Positions 39,189-47,847 of a stretch of 64,000 nt of DNA are shown piece after piece. Made by a program: the position numbers and the translations under genes. Below the pieces are notes generated by a model. It had not been told where the DNA came from. It saw only the letters and a list, made by a program, of their open reading frames with translations, and made no database searches. How positions within the stretch are numbered: the stretch's first letter is position 1; each line of letters begins with the position of its first letter. Source of the DNA: Synechococcus sp. KORDI-52 (lineage in GTDB: Bacteria > Cyanobacteriota > Cyanobacteriia > PCC-6307 > Cyanobiaceae); NCBI RefSeq assembly GCF_000737595.1, contig NZ_CP006271.1:2108001-2172000 (forward strand), in the 5' to 3' direction.

Positions 39189-40028
39189 TTAAGAAGAAAT
39201 CCAGAGGTGATGACCATCCGGATCACACAGCAACCGCCCGGATCCAGCCGCAGCAGCTTTGACCAGGATCTGCGCATACAAGGCATGCTGAGGCGGCAAA
39301 GCAGCCGATGTGGGTTGCAGAGGAGAAGGGCTGAGATATCTCAGAAATTCAACACCGAAAGGAGCACTACCGCTTAAGCCATGAATGGCCACCTTTGGGT
39401 TGATCACGCGATCCAAGCGCTCCTGTTCGGGCCCCTGATTGAGGCTGGCATATCGAAGTTGTAGGCCAAGATCCACGCCGTAAAACAACAAACTGCGGTC
39501 GCTATCACTGATCGCAATGGCCGTATGGTCCAGTCCCTGAAAGAGAGGACGGTCGTCCTGATGCCAGCGGGAATGCCCTTGATCGGGAGGAAACCAGAGC
39601 AGCTCCATGGCATGACCGGCAGCGTTGCGGAACTTCCATGCCGCCACGCCATTGGGTAACCACTGTGGTGCTTCGGAGATCGGAGCCACAAGAGGCATCA
39701 ACTGCTCAGCAGCGCGTTGCATATCGCTGACCACAATGGCGACATGCTGAAACCAGAGGGTGTTGGAGGCGCCTGGATCGTGGGATTGAACCGTATCGAC
39801 TCCCTCGAAGGAGACATAGTCGAGGCGTTCCTTGCCAAGTCGGTAATGATGAATAACCGCCTGCCCTTTGGTCAGAGCAAAACGTTGTTCAAGGGCCTCA
39901 CCGTCCAGCAAGGATTGCCCCTGATCGACAGCCCCCAGAACCTCAAGCAGAGGATCAAGGCTTCCCGGCGCAGGCAAGGAAAAAGCAACGCCTTGAATCG
40001 ATGCAGATGGACACTGAACATCTGCCAT
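39189..40028 (-). CDS. VOC superfamily (glyoxalase/dioxygenase-like) protein
   Basis: 279 residues with two vicinal-oxygen-chelate modules. The first contains LWFQHVAIVVSDMQRAAEQL and AAWKFRNAAGHAMELLWFP; the second LDHTAIAISDSDRSLLFYG and the metal-binding-type end RLLCDPDGHHLWI. His and Glu at VOC ligand positions are present (QHVAI, MELLW, DHTAI). Substrate unknown. ATG 40028, divergent from the SDR gene across 103 bases. Confidence 0.83.
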   Translation of the reverse strand: MADVQCPSASIQGVAFSLPAPGSLDPLLEVLGAVDQGQSLLDGEALEQRFALTKGQAVIHHYRLGKERLDYVSFEGVDTVQSHDPGASNTLWFQHVAIVVSDMQRAAEQLMPLVAPISEAPQWLPNGVAAWKFRNAAGHAMELLWFPPDQGHSRWHQDDRPLFQGLDHTAIAISDSDRSLLFYGVDLGLQLRYASLNQGPEQERLDRVINPKVAIHGLSGSAPFGVEFLRYLSPSPLQPTSAALPPQHALYAQILVKAAAAGSGRLLCDPDGHHLWISS

Positions 40029-40131
40029 GCATGCGTCCTCCTTTCTGAGAATGTCTTAGCGCCATTTACGCACGAAGCGCTGACGGGATCTGCGAAACCA
40101 GCTATGGAGTGATTGCCCGATCATTCCTCTC

Positions 40132-40932
40132 ATGCCCACACAGGTCCCAAAGGCGATGACCTCTCTGTGTCTGCGTGACAAGGTGATCGTTGTGACCGGA
40201 GGCAATTCGGGGATCGGCAAGGCCATTGTCGAAGCCGTTGGCGCTTTGGGCGCCAAGGTGGTCATTGACTACCGCTCGCATCCTGAGCGCACCGAAGCCT
40301 TGATCGATGAAATTGGTGAATTGGGTGGACAGGCCATTGGCATCCAAGCCGATGTGGCCAAACTTGAGGACATTCAACATCTCATCGACGTCGCGGTAAC
40401 GACGTTCGGCAAGGTGGATGTGATGGTGAATAACGCCGGCATCGAGACCCGCACGTCGATTCTTGACACCACACCGGTGGATTTTGACAAGGTGATGAAC
40501 GTCAACCTTCGCGGTGTGTTCTTCGCCACGCAATACAGCGCCAAACAGATGATTGCCCAAGGGAGCGGTGGGCGAATCATCAATATTTCCTCAGTCCATG
40601 AAGACTGGCCGATGCCAGACAACACTCCTTACTGCATTGCCAAAGGCGGCGTGCGCATGCTCACTCGCACAGCTGGTGTTGAACTGGCGAGCAAGGGGGT
40701 CTCCATCGTGAACGTCGGTCCTGGTGCTGTCGCCACACCAATCAACGACTCGACCATGAACAACCCTGAGCTGATGGCAAAGCTCAATGCGGCCATTCCC
40801 ATGGGCCGCATGGCCCAACCGGAAGAAATCGCCTCGCTTGTGGCCTTCCTCGCCAGTGACGGAGCCAGTTACATGACAGCAACAAGCGTTTTCGCTGATG
40901 GTGGGATCATGATGAGCAGCCCAGGGCTCTGA
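40132..40932 (+). CDS. SDR oxidoreductase, glucose 1-dehydrogenase-like
   Basis: 266-residue classical short-chain dehydrogenase. Cofactor loop VTGGNSGIGKAIVEA, NNAGIETR, the catalytic Ser in INISSVHEDW, and Y-x-x-x-K in TPYCIAKGG. IDYRSHPERTEALI resembles bacterial glucose/sugar 1-dehydrogenases that accept NADP. Sits between the VOC gene and the transporter; alcohol or sugar oxidation is the likely activity. Confidence 0.9.
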   Translation: MPTQVPKAMTSLCLRDKVIVVTGGNSGIGKAIVEAVGALGAKVVIDYRSHPERTEALIDEIGELGGQAIGIQADVAKLEDIQHLIDVAVTTFGKVDVMVNNAGIETRTSILDTTPVDFDKVMNVNLRGVFFATQYSAKQMIAQGSGGRIINISSVHEDWPMPDNTPYCIAKGGVRMLTRTAGVELASKGVSIVNVGPGAVATPINDSTMNNPELMAKLNAAIPMGRMAQPEEIASLVAFLASDGASYMTATSVFADGGIMMSSPGL

Positions 40933-41064
40933 ACAGAGCAAGCCAACGTCGTCACGCAATCCACACCAGCGAGAAACACAGATCCAATACAGACACGGAA
41001 AAGAATTGCCCACTTATTCAATTAACAAACACAGACAACAGGCCAAGGAGCGACAAAACCCACC

Positions 41065-41958
41065 ATGAGGAAACCACTGCTTATTGGATCCGCCTACATC
41101 GTTCTGGCCTTTCTAGCAAACACAACTCAGAGCGTATTTGGCAAATACGTCGAAAAAACTCTGCCAATCGAAGTGTTTTCGCTTGGAACATTCCTGGCCG
41201 CTTTCATACTTCTTATTCCAGTCATTATATCCCGAAATTTCAAAGATATTCCCACAAATAAAGGCCCCTTTCATCTACTCAGAGCCGTCACCGGCATGAC
41301 AGGATTTCTGCTTTTCATCGCCGCTGCACAACTCACAACACTGGTCAACACCAATGTCTTGGTGAACACCACGCCGATCTTCATACCGATCTTGGCTTTG
41401 CTTGTCCTTCACCAACGAATTCCAGCTGCCGTATGGGTCGCAATCATAGCTGGATTCATTGGGGTGGTCATCATCGTGAGGCCTGATGCCAGTATTTTTG
41501 CCAACCCTGGCAATCTTGTTGCGCTGGCAGCGGGCTTGGTGACTGCCATTGAATTCCTGGTCGTCAATCATCTTGATGATACGGAGTCACCGCTCACACA
41601 ACTCTTTTATTTCCTACTATTTGGCGTCTTCGCTCTCGGCTTGATTTCCATCAACAAGTTTCACTCAATACCCCAATCGGCATATTGGATCATCCTAGGC
41701 ACAGGCCTATGCCTTCTGGCCTTTCAATTCCTCCTGATCAAGGCCTATCAGTTTGCCAAGCCACACGAAATCGGGGCATTTCAATATGTTTCTGTCATTT
41801 TTGCCGCAATCTACGGAATTATCTTTTTCAACGAGAGCATTCAGCTGGAAACCATCATCGGCGCAGCATTTGTCTGCAGTGGTGGAATCATCAGCATCAC
41901 CGGATCCGGCACCGGGCAGAAAACTCACAGAGGGAGCGATCTGACCATAAACGGCTGA
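41065..41958 (+). CDS. EamA/DMT family transporter
   Basis: 297 residues with ten predicted transmembrane helices in two EamA repeats (YIVLAFLANTTQSVFGKYVE ... and LITAIEFLV-type second half, ending PHEIGAFQYVSVIFAAIYGI). Substrate not predictable; the family exports metabolites. Base composition is distinctly more AT rich than flanking genes, suggesting later acquisition or relaxed selection. No obvious partner downstream. Confidence 0.88.
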   Translation: MRKPLLIGSAYIVLAFLANTTQSVFGKYVEKTLPIEVFSLGTFLAAFILLIPVIISRNFKDIPTNKGPFHLLRAVTGMTGFLLFIAAAQLTTLVNTNVLVNTTPIFIPILALLVLHQRIPAAVWVAIIAGFIGVVIIVRPDASIFANPGNLVALAAGLVTAIEFLVVNHLDDTESPLTQLFYFLLFGVFALGLISINKFHSIPQSAYWIILGTGLCLLAFQFLLIKAYQFAKPHEIGAFQYVSVIFAAIYGIIFFNESIQLETIIGAAFVCSGGIISITGSGTGQKTHRGSDLTING

Positions 41959-42399
41959 AAGACAACCCAAACAATGAGAGCCGAAGTTAACCATCTCGAG
42001 CAGGGCCGCTATTCAACCTTTCACGACCAGTACCGCAATTAACCTACGAGCGAAGAGCAAAAATGTAAACGCGATATCCAAGGATTATCCGAGAAGGTAA
42101 CGCAACGAATTCCCTCTCCAATGTTGTTCATTGAGAGGAATCCAGCTGATGCCTCTGAACATGGCACTCGGAATCCCAACGTCATTGGCCCTGGGCTCAT
42201 CGCGGACTCGACAAAGGCTGTTCCAACACTGATGTGAGCGATCCAGTCACACAGGGAACACCAGGGGCAAATGACAAAGTTCGGCCAACCCATCGGCGTC
42301 AGGTCAGCCGAGTTCAGTAACGACTCGTGGGACCCAGCTGAACAGACATGACAGCGGCCAAGACCAATACGGTCGAAGAAACTAGGATCCCGTAGGGAA
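41959..42399. other. Intergenic stretch before tRNA-Leu
   Basis: About 440 bases, AT rich at its start and normal GC near the tRNA. No gene supported; a minus-strand frame across the tRNA is a classic artefact of reading through it. I see no attachment-site repeat of the tRNA 3' end in this stretch. Confidence 0.4.
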
Positions 42400-42485
42400 G
42401 GGGGCATGGCGGAATCGGTAGACGCACGCGACTTAAAATCGCTTGGGCCGAAAGGCCTGTGGGGGTTCAAGTCCCCCTGCCCCCA
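42400..42485 (+). tRNA. tRNA-Leu (anticodon UAA), intronless
   Basis: Acceptor stem GGGGGCA (42400-42406) pairs perfectly with TGCCCCC (42478-42484) and the discriminator is A. Anticodon loop CTTAAAA gives anticodon UAA. There is a long class II variable arm (gggccgaaaggcct region), and the T arm contains GTTCAAGT. The bases CCA follow directly, so CCA may be encoded. There is no group I intron in the anticodon loop, unlike many freshwater cyanobacteria. Confidence 0.96.
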
Positions 42486-42495
42486 CCACCAACCT

Positions 42496-42798
42496 TCAGG
42501 ACGGCAACAACGCAGCAAGTTTGGTTCGGAAGTCTCCCTTGGGCATGCCGCCCTTCAGTTCCCCTTCAATTGAGAAATCACCGTCAGGATTGCTCACAAG
42601 CAGATACGTCGGCCAGCCCATACCCTCCTTGCTGGGGTACTGCTTGAGCAGGATTTTCCGGTATTTCCGATACATCTCCGTGTCCTGAAGCATCACGGAA
42701 ATGAAGCTGCAGCCAAGGTCCTCAGCCACCTTGCTGTCGTAATGACTCATGCGGTGACAGGTTCCACAATCTTCAGAGCTGAACTTGATCAGATGCAT
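42496..42798 (-). CDS. Thioredoxin-fold protein
   Basis: 100 residues from ATG 42798 ([20 protein letters not shown]). The redox motif is C-G-T-C followed by His, and the helix and later [13 protein letters not shown] cis-Pro region match the thioredoxin fold. Not a typical thioredoxin (no WCGPC); likely a specialised disulfide or redox-sensing protein. Overlaps pyrC by 26 bases and ends ten bases from the tRNA on the opposite strand. Confidence 0.85.
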   Translation of the reverse strand: MHLIKFSSEDCGTCHRMSHYDSKVAEDLGCSFISVMLQDTEMYRKYRKILLKQYPSKEGMGWPTYLLVSNPDGDFSIEGELKGGMPKGDFRTKLAALLPS

Positions 42799-43819
42799 CG
42801 GCGACGGCCCATGACAGGATCTCTCCAGCATGGAAAGGAACCAGTCCGTTCACAAGTTCCGGCACAAGATGATCACGCCGTTCCAAAATGACTCGGCCAC
42901 TGTTGACTGGAAGGTTGTAGAACTCCGGCCCATTCAGGCTGGTGAAGGCTTCCAGATGGGCCAGGGCACCCTCCTCATCAAACACCTGGGCGTAACTCTC
43001 GAGAGCGAAGGGCGCATTGAAAATTCCGGCACAACCACAGGAGGACTCTTTCGAGGCCCGCTCGTGCGGTGCTGTATCGGTTCCCAAAAAGAAGCGGGGG
43101 TCTGCACTTGTAGCCGCACGGCGCAGGGCCTGACGGTGACATTCCCGCTTGGCCACAGGGAGGCAGTAAAAATCGCTTCTTAGCCCTCCAGCAAACATCG
43201 CGTTGCGGTTGATGTGGAGATGGTGGGGGGTGATGGTGGCGGCGAGGTGGCGGTCCACTGAGCTGACGTATTGCACCGCCTGCTCGGTGGTGATGTGCTC
43301 GAACACAACCTTCAGCTCTGGGTGGCGCTCCCGCAGCGGGGCCAAATGGCGTTCGATGAACACCGCCTCGCGGTCGAAGATATCGATTTCGGCGTCCGTG
43401 ACTTCGCCATGGATCAACAACGGCATGCCGATCCGGGCCATCGTCTCCAGCACGGGATCAATCTGCAGCAGATCCGTCACCCCTGCTGCTGAATTGGTGG
43501 TGGCATTGGCTGGATACAGCTTTGCCGCGGCAAAGACGCCCTCTCGAAATCCTCTCTCCAGCTCAGAGGGATCGATCGTGTCTGTGAGGTACGCCGTCAT
43601 CAAAGGCGTGAACTCCAGATCGGCGGGGCATGCGAGCCGAATGCGCTCGCGATAGGCCTGGGCTGCAGCCACAGAGGTGACCGGGGGGCGCAGGTTAGGC
43701 ATCACGATCGCCCGCTGAAAACGATGGGCTGTATGGGGCACAACCTGGGTCAGCATCTCGCCGTCCCGGAGATGCACATGCCAATCATCCGGAGCGATGA
43801 TCGAGATCCGGTCAGTCAT
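42773..43819 (-). CDS. pyrC: Dihydroorotase
   Basis: Closes carbamoyl aspartate to dihydroorotate in pyrimidine synthesis. 348 residues: metal His pair in [15 protein letters not shown], metal ligands in [10 protein letters not shown] and [11 protein letters not shown], and the catalytic Asp in [16 protein letters not shown]. The form matches the class II PyrC. The ATG overlaps the bicA stop by eight bases. Confidence 0.96.
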   Translation of the reverse strand: MTDRISIIAPDDWHVHLRDGEMLTQVVPHTAHRFQRAIVMPNLRPPVTSVAAAQAYRERIRLACPADLEFTPLMTAYLTDTIDPSELERGFREGVFAAAKLYPANATTNSAAGVTDLLQIDPVLETMARIGMPLLIHGEVTDAEIDIFDREAVFIERHLAPLRERHPELKVVFEHITTEQAVQYVSSVDRHLAATITPHHLHINRNAMFAGGLRSDFYCLPVAKRECHRQALRRAATSADPRFFLGTDTAPHERASKESSCGCAGIFNAPFALESYAQVFDEEGALAHLEAFTSLNGPEFYNLPVNSGRVILERRDHLVPELVNGLVPFHAGEILSWAVADASDQVQL

Positions 43820-45473
43820 TCAGCGGCAAACCGTTCACGGCAAGGCGCAAGGCATCGAGGCGATCAGCACTGATGTGGCTTTGGGGAACCCGTTCTAACA
43901 ACTTCAGCTTCTGAAGACGCTTCTCTGTGCTGCCCGTCGCACCGACCAAAAACACCTTGCGTCCCTCTTCAATCGCTTCCTTGACGGCATTCTCCAGGGC
44001 GATCGCAGCGGTGACTCCCAGGTGGGAGACCTCGGAGAGATCGAAGACCACCGCCTGACAATTGCCAATGGCGTTGTGCTCACGCGAGATGGCCTTGGCC
44101 ACGCCAAAGATCATCGGCCCGGCGAGCTGAAACAAGAGAACCTTGCCAGAAGCCTGATCCAGCAGCACCTGCTCTTCATTGGTCAGCTCCACATCATCAT
44201 CGGCGGTGCTGATCGTTTTCACTTTTCTGGACTGCAGGGCGCTCATCCGATCAATGGTGAGCACGTTGGCCACGAAAACTCCGATGCCCACTGCCGTGAT
44301 GAGATCCACCAGCACCGTGAGCGCAATCACGCCGTAGGTGATCACCGCAGCTTTCACTGAGAGATGGTGGGCCCGTTGAAGAAAATCCCAGTCGATGATG
44401 TCGATGCCCACTTTCAGGGCAATCCCCGCAAGCACGGCGAGGGGAATCGTGGAGGCGAGGGGGGCGGCGGCCAGAACGACCACCATCAGAATCAACGCCC
44501 GGACAATTCCAGACAGGGCTGAACGCCCACCGGCCTGGATGTTGACCACGGTGCCCATGGTGGCTCCTGCTCCAGGCAGGCCTCCGAAGACACCAGAAGC
44601 AATGTTGGCCAAACCCTGACCCACAAGTTCCTTGTTGGAGTTGTGCTCGGTGCGGGTGAGGCTGTCAGCGACGACAGAGGTCAACAGTGCATCAATACAA
44701 CCCAGCATGCCGAGCACAGCAGCATCCACAAACATCAGGCGCAGCTGGCCACCTGAAAATGTGGGGGCGTGCAGGCTGGGGAGCTCGGCCGTGAACGGAG
44801 GAATGGTTTTAAGGCCAGCGTCGTGGAACAACGTCATCGAAAGAACCGTCCCCAACACCAGAGCCAGAAGCTGAGGCGGGCAGAAACGCTTGACGCTGGC
44901 AGGGGTGAACCAGAGGATCGCGACGGTGATCACAGCCAGCGCCAGCTCCATCGGCTGAACGCCTGAGATCAAACCCGGCAAATTGGACAGGGTTCCCATA
45001 ACCCCACCCGATGCGGTCTGACCAAGGAAGGCCGGCAACTGGAGGATCACAAGGATGGCTCCGATCCCCGACATGAAGCCGGAGATCACCGTGTAAGGCA
45101 TCTGGGTCACATAACGGCCCAGACGGAAGACGCCGAAGAGGATTTGGAACAGACCCGCCAGGATGACCACGGTGAACGCCATGGCCATCGCCGTCTCCTT
45201 GTCGGGAGCCGTGGCGGTGAAGCTCAGGATCACAGAGGTGAACACCACGGTCATTGGACCGGTGGGTTCAGAAATCAAGGTGGGTGTGCCACCGAAGACG
45301 GCGGCGACCAAGCCGATGATCACGGCGCCCCAAAGCCCTGGGGCTGGATCACCGGTTGCGGCAACCCCGAAGGCCAGGGCCATCGGAAGGGCAATCACGG
45401 CAGCTGTCACGCCACCAAAGGCGTCGCCGCGCAGATTGCTCGTGGAAATCCGATTCAACAAGAGTCCTGGCAC
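43812..45473 (-). CDS. bicA: SulP-family bicarbonate transporter BicA
   Basis: Low-affinity, high-flux Na+-dependent bicarbonate uptake in the cyanobacterial CO2-concentrating mechanism. Residues after the start match BicA closely: [57 protein letters not shown] and [15 protein letters not shown]-terminal STAS domain contains [23 protein letters not shown] 45473 is chosen because longer readings run into the divergent antiporter; no ATG fits well. 553 residues. Distinguished from sulfate permeases by these near-identical core motifs. Confidence 0.94.
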   Translation of the reverse strand: MPGLLLNRISTSNLRGDAFGGVTAAVIALPMALAFGVAATGDPAPGLWGAVIIGLVAAVFGGTPTLISEPTGPMTVVFTSVILSFTATAPDKETAMAMAFTVVILAGLFQILFGVFRLGRYVTQMPYTVISGFMSGIGAILVILQLPAFLGQTASGGVMGTLSNLPGLISGVQPMELALAVITVAILWFTPASVKRFCPPQLLALVLGTVLSMTLFHDAGLKTIPPFTAELPSLHAPTFSGGQLRLMFVDAAVLGMLGCIDALLTSVVADSLTRTEHNSNKELVGQGLANIASGVFGGLPGAGATMGTVVNIQAGGRSALSGIVRALILMVVVLAAAPLASTIPLAVLAGIALKVGIDIIDWDFLQRAHHLSVKAAVITYGVIALTVLVDLITAVGIGVFVANVLTIDRMSALQSRKVKTISTADDDVELTNEEQVLLDQASGKVLLFQLAGPMIFGVAKAISREHNAIGNCQAVVFDLSEVSHLGVTAAIALENAVKEAIEEGRKVFLVGATGSTEKRLQKLKLLERVPQSHISADRLDALRLAVNGLPLND

Positions 45474-45542
45474 TGAACCGCAGCGTCTGACATTAGGTGG
45501 AGTCGCGGCAAAGCAGAATCCCCACACACTCGATCTCTTCCC

Positions 45543-46628
45543 ATGCCTGAATTTGTCCAGGCCGCGATCCAAGTGCTGCTGGGCATCGGTCTGCTGTTCG
45601 GCGGAGGTGAGCTGTTTGTGCAGGGGGCCGTCGCCATGGCGGTGATCTCCGGCATCCCCCAGCTCGTGATCGGGCTCACGGTGGTTTCACTCGGCACCAG
45701 CGCCCCTGAACTGTTCGTGAGCCTGAGTTCGGTGCTGCAAGGGGCTGATGCCCTTGCCGTGAGCAATGTGGTGGGAAGCAATATCTTCAACGTGATGGTG
45801 GTGCTGGGCAGCAGCGCCCTCGTGCTGCCGCTGCGCGTGGAGAGCCGTCTGGTGCGGCGCGATGTGCCCCTGATGATTGCGATATCAGCGGCGGTCTGGG
45901 GAATGGCCTCCGCTGGACGGGTCACATGGCAGGCCGGTGTCGCCCTGCTGCTGGGGCTGGTGATCAACACCATCTGGGAGATCCGAACAGCCCGCGAGCA
46001 ACCGGATGACAGTGAAGGGGCCGAACCGGAGATCGAAGCCGATGCGGCCAGCGGTGGTTGGCGCATCGCCGTGCTCCGCCTGCTCGCTGGAATCCTCATC
46101 CTCACGATTGGATCAAGGGTGCTTGTGAGCGGCGCCACATCAGCAGCAACGCTTTTAGGCGTCAGTGAAACGGTGATTGGCCTCACCATCGTGTCGGCAG
46201 GAACCTCCATGCCGGAACTGATCACCTCACTGGTGGCAGCCTTGCGAGGGCGTACCGATCTGGCCATCGGCAACGTGGTGGGGAGTTGCCTGCTGAATCT
46301 GCTTCTGGTGCTGGGTGGAGGCGCCCTGGCCGCAGCAGGACGCGGCCTCGAAGTCAGCCCGGAACTGATCCAGGAGGATCTGCCTGTGATGCTGCTCACC
46401 AGCCTGGCCTGCATGCCGATCTTCTGGACCAAAGGTCGTATCAGTCGTTTGGAAGGAGGGCTGCTTCTTGGTTTCTATCTGCTGTACATCGTCGACAACG
46501 TGCTTCCGCGCACGATGCTCTCCAGCTGGTCGGATGAATTCCGCTTGGTGATGCTTTGCCTGGTGATCCCTGTGGCAATGGTGGTGATCATCACGCAAGC
46601 CGTGAGGTACTGGAGAACAAGGCACTAA
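45543..46628 (+). CDS. CaCA-type Na+ (Ca2+)/H+ exchanger
   Basis: 361-residue membrane antiporter. Both alpha repeats are visible: GTSAPELFVSLSS in the first half and SAGTSMPELITSLVA in the second, each followed by GNVVGS. An acidic loop separates the halves (EQPDDSEGAEPEIEADAASG). It probably exchanges Na+ or Ca2+ for H+. Divergent from bicA across 69 bases; its Na+ extrusion could sustain BicA uptake (inference). Confidence 0.9.
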   Translation: MPEFVQAAIQVLLGIGLLFGGGELFVQGAVAMAVISGIPQLVIGLTVVSLGTSAPELFVSLSSVLQGADALAVSNVVGSNIFNVMVVLGSSALVLPLRVESRLVRRDVPLMIAISAAVWGMASAGRVTWQAGVALLLGLVINTIWEIRTAREQPDDSEGAEPEIEADAASGGWRIAVLRLLAGILILTIGSRVLVSGATSAATLLGVSETVIGLTIVSAGTSMPELITSLVAALRGRTDLAIGNVVGSCLLNLLLVLGGGALAAAGRGLEVSPELIQEDLPVMLLTSLACMPIFWTKGRISRLEGGLLLGFYLLYIVDNVLPRTMLSSWSDEFRLVMLCLVIPVAMVVIITQAVRYWRTRH

Positions 46629-46714
46629 GCCGGACCAGGGCGGGACGGGACAGGTTGTATTTCCTCATCAAAGGATGACCGACTGATCCAACGTGTTCAT
46701 CCTTGAGGCAAGTA

Positions 46715-47230
46715 ATGCTCGGCTTGCCGATGCTTGAGCTGCTGCCCCCGCTCAACGACAAAAATCTTCCCTGGATCGATGTCATCCACCCCATCGTTGT
46801 TCACTTCGTGATCGCGATGGCTCTGATCACAGTCGTATTCGATGTCATCGGTGTCATCAGCAGCAAGAAGAACCTGTTTGAGGTGAGCTTCTGGAACCTG
46901 ATCGTGGCCACCATGGCGATCTTCGTGGCCATTATCTTCGGCCAGGTCGAAGCCGGTCTCGCCAATCCCTACGGCGCCTCACGGGACATCCTCAATGTCC
47001 ACAGCACCATTGGCTGGTGCTTGGCGGGTGTGCTGGCCCTGCTGACGGGCTGGCGTTATGTCGCACGGCAGAAGGATCCGACGATCCTGCCCAGGGGCTT
47101 TCTCGTTCTCGACGTCATGCTGACAGGTCTTGTGATCACGCAGGTCTATCTCGGCGACAAGCTGGTGTGGGTTTACGGACTCCACACGGTCCCGGTTGTT
47201 GAAGCCATCCGTCAGGGAGTGGTGTCGTGA
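46715..47230 (+). CDS. DUF2231 membrane protein, first of ARTO operon
   Basis: 171 residues from ATG 46715. Four transmembrane helices. The HPIVVHFVIAMALITVVFDV segment is the DUF2231 signature (H-P-x-x-V-H), and a later His lies in NVHSTIGWCLAGVLALLTGW. Function unknown. The GTGA overlap couples it to a second DUF2231 gene, and a terminal oxidase follows. Confidence 0.85.
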   Translation: MLGLPMLELLPPLNDKNLPWIDVIHPIVVHFVIAMALITVVFDVIGVISSKKNLFEVSFWNLIVATMAIFVAIIFGQVEAGLANPYGASRDILNVHSTIGWCLAGVLALLTGWRYVARQKDPTILPRGFLVLDVMLTGLVITQVYLGDKLVWVYGLHTVPVVEAIRQGVVS

Positions 47231-47847
47231 TTGCCTTTGCCGCGTTCGCATCGCCGATCAACGACATCGCCGACTCCCTCGGCTCCAACACCCTTCCCTA
47301 CGCGATCCCTCTGCACCCCAACCTGGTGCACCTGAGCATCGGCCTGTTTGCAATCGCCATCGCCTTTGACGTCGCCGGTGCGTTCTATCCGTTGGAGAAA
47401 AGGGTGTTCCGCTTTCTGGCTTTGCCGGTGACCCGCAGTGGCTTCCACGACGTGGGCTGGTACAACCTCGTGGCCTGCAGCGGCATCAGCTTCTTCACCG
47501 TGGCTGCGGGGTTCTACGAAATGCTGCTGGCGGTTCCGTTGCCGGGCGTTCGCAGCCTGCTGGGCCAAACCGCCATCGACACGATGCTCTGGCATGCCAT
47601 CGGGGGCGTGGCGATTCTGCTGGTGATGGTGGCCATGACGATCTGGCGTGGTTACCAACGGTTTGTCTGGCGCAAGGACATGGGCCGTCAGGTCACCTGG
47701 CTGTATCTGCTCTGTGGCGCCGCCATGCTGCTGGTGATGGGACTCCACGGCAGCCTCGGCGCCTGGCTGGCCAGTGACTTCGGGGTGCACGTCACCGCAG
47801 ACCAGTTGCTGGCAGCCGGCGCCGATCTGCAGGAAGCCTTGCCATGA
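47227..47847 (+). CDS. Second DUF2231 membrane protein
   Basis: 206 residues from GTG 47227. Four helices, with PLHPNLVHLSIGLFAIAIAF (H-P-x-x-V-H) and MLWHAIGGVAILLVMVAM, paralleling the histidines of the preceding gene but otherwise diverged, so an old duplication is likely. It overlaps the subunit II start by four bases (ATGA). Placement suggests membrane partners of the oxidase, perhaps binding heme or quinol. Confidence 0.85.
   Translation: MIAFAAFASPINDIADSLGSNTLPYAIPLHPNLVHLSIGLFAIAIAFDVAGAFYPLEKRVFRFLALPVTRSGFHDVGWYNLVACSGISFFTVAAGFYEMLLAVPLPGVRSLLGQTAIDTMLWHAIGGVAILLVMVAMTIWRGYQRFVWRKDMGRQVTWLYLLCGAAMLLVMGLHGSLGAWLASDFGVHVTADQLLAAGADLQEALP

Noticed and set aside
42400-42485. Possible group I intron in tRNA-Leu(UAA)
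   Set aside because: The anticodon loop is uninterrupted, so no intron is present.
42039-42518. Minus-strand reading frame of 159 residues across tRNA-Leu
   Set aside because: It reads through the tRNA in reverse, a well-known false protein, with no motif elsewhere.
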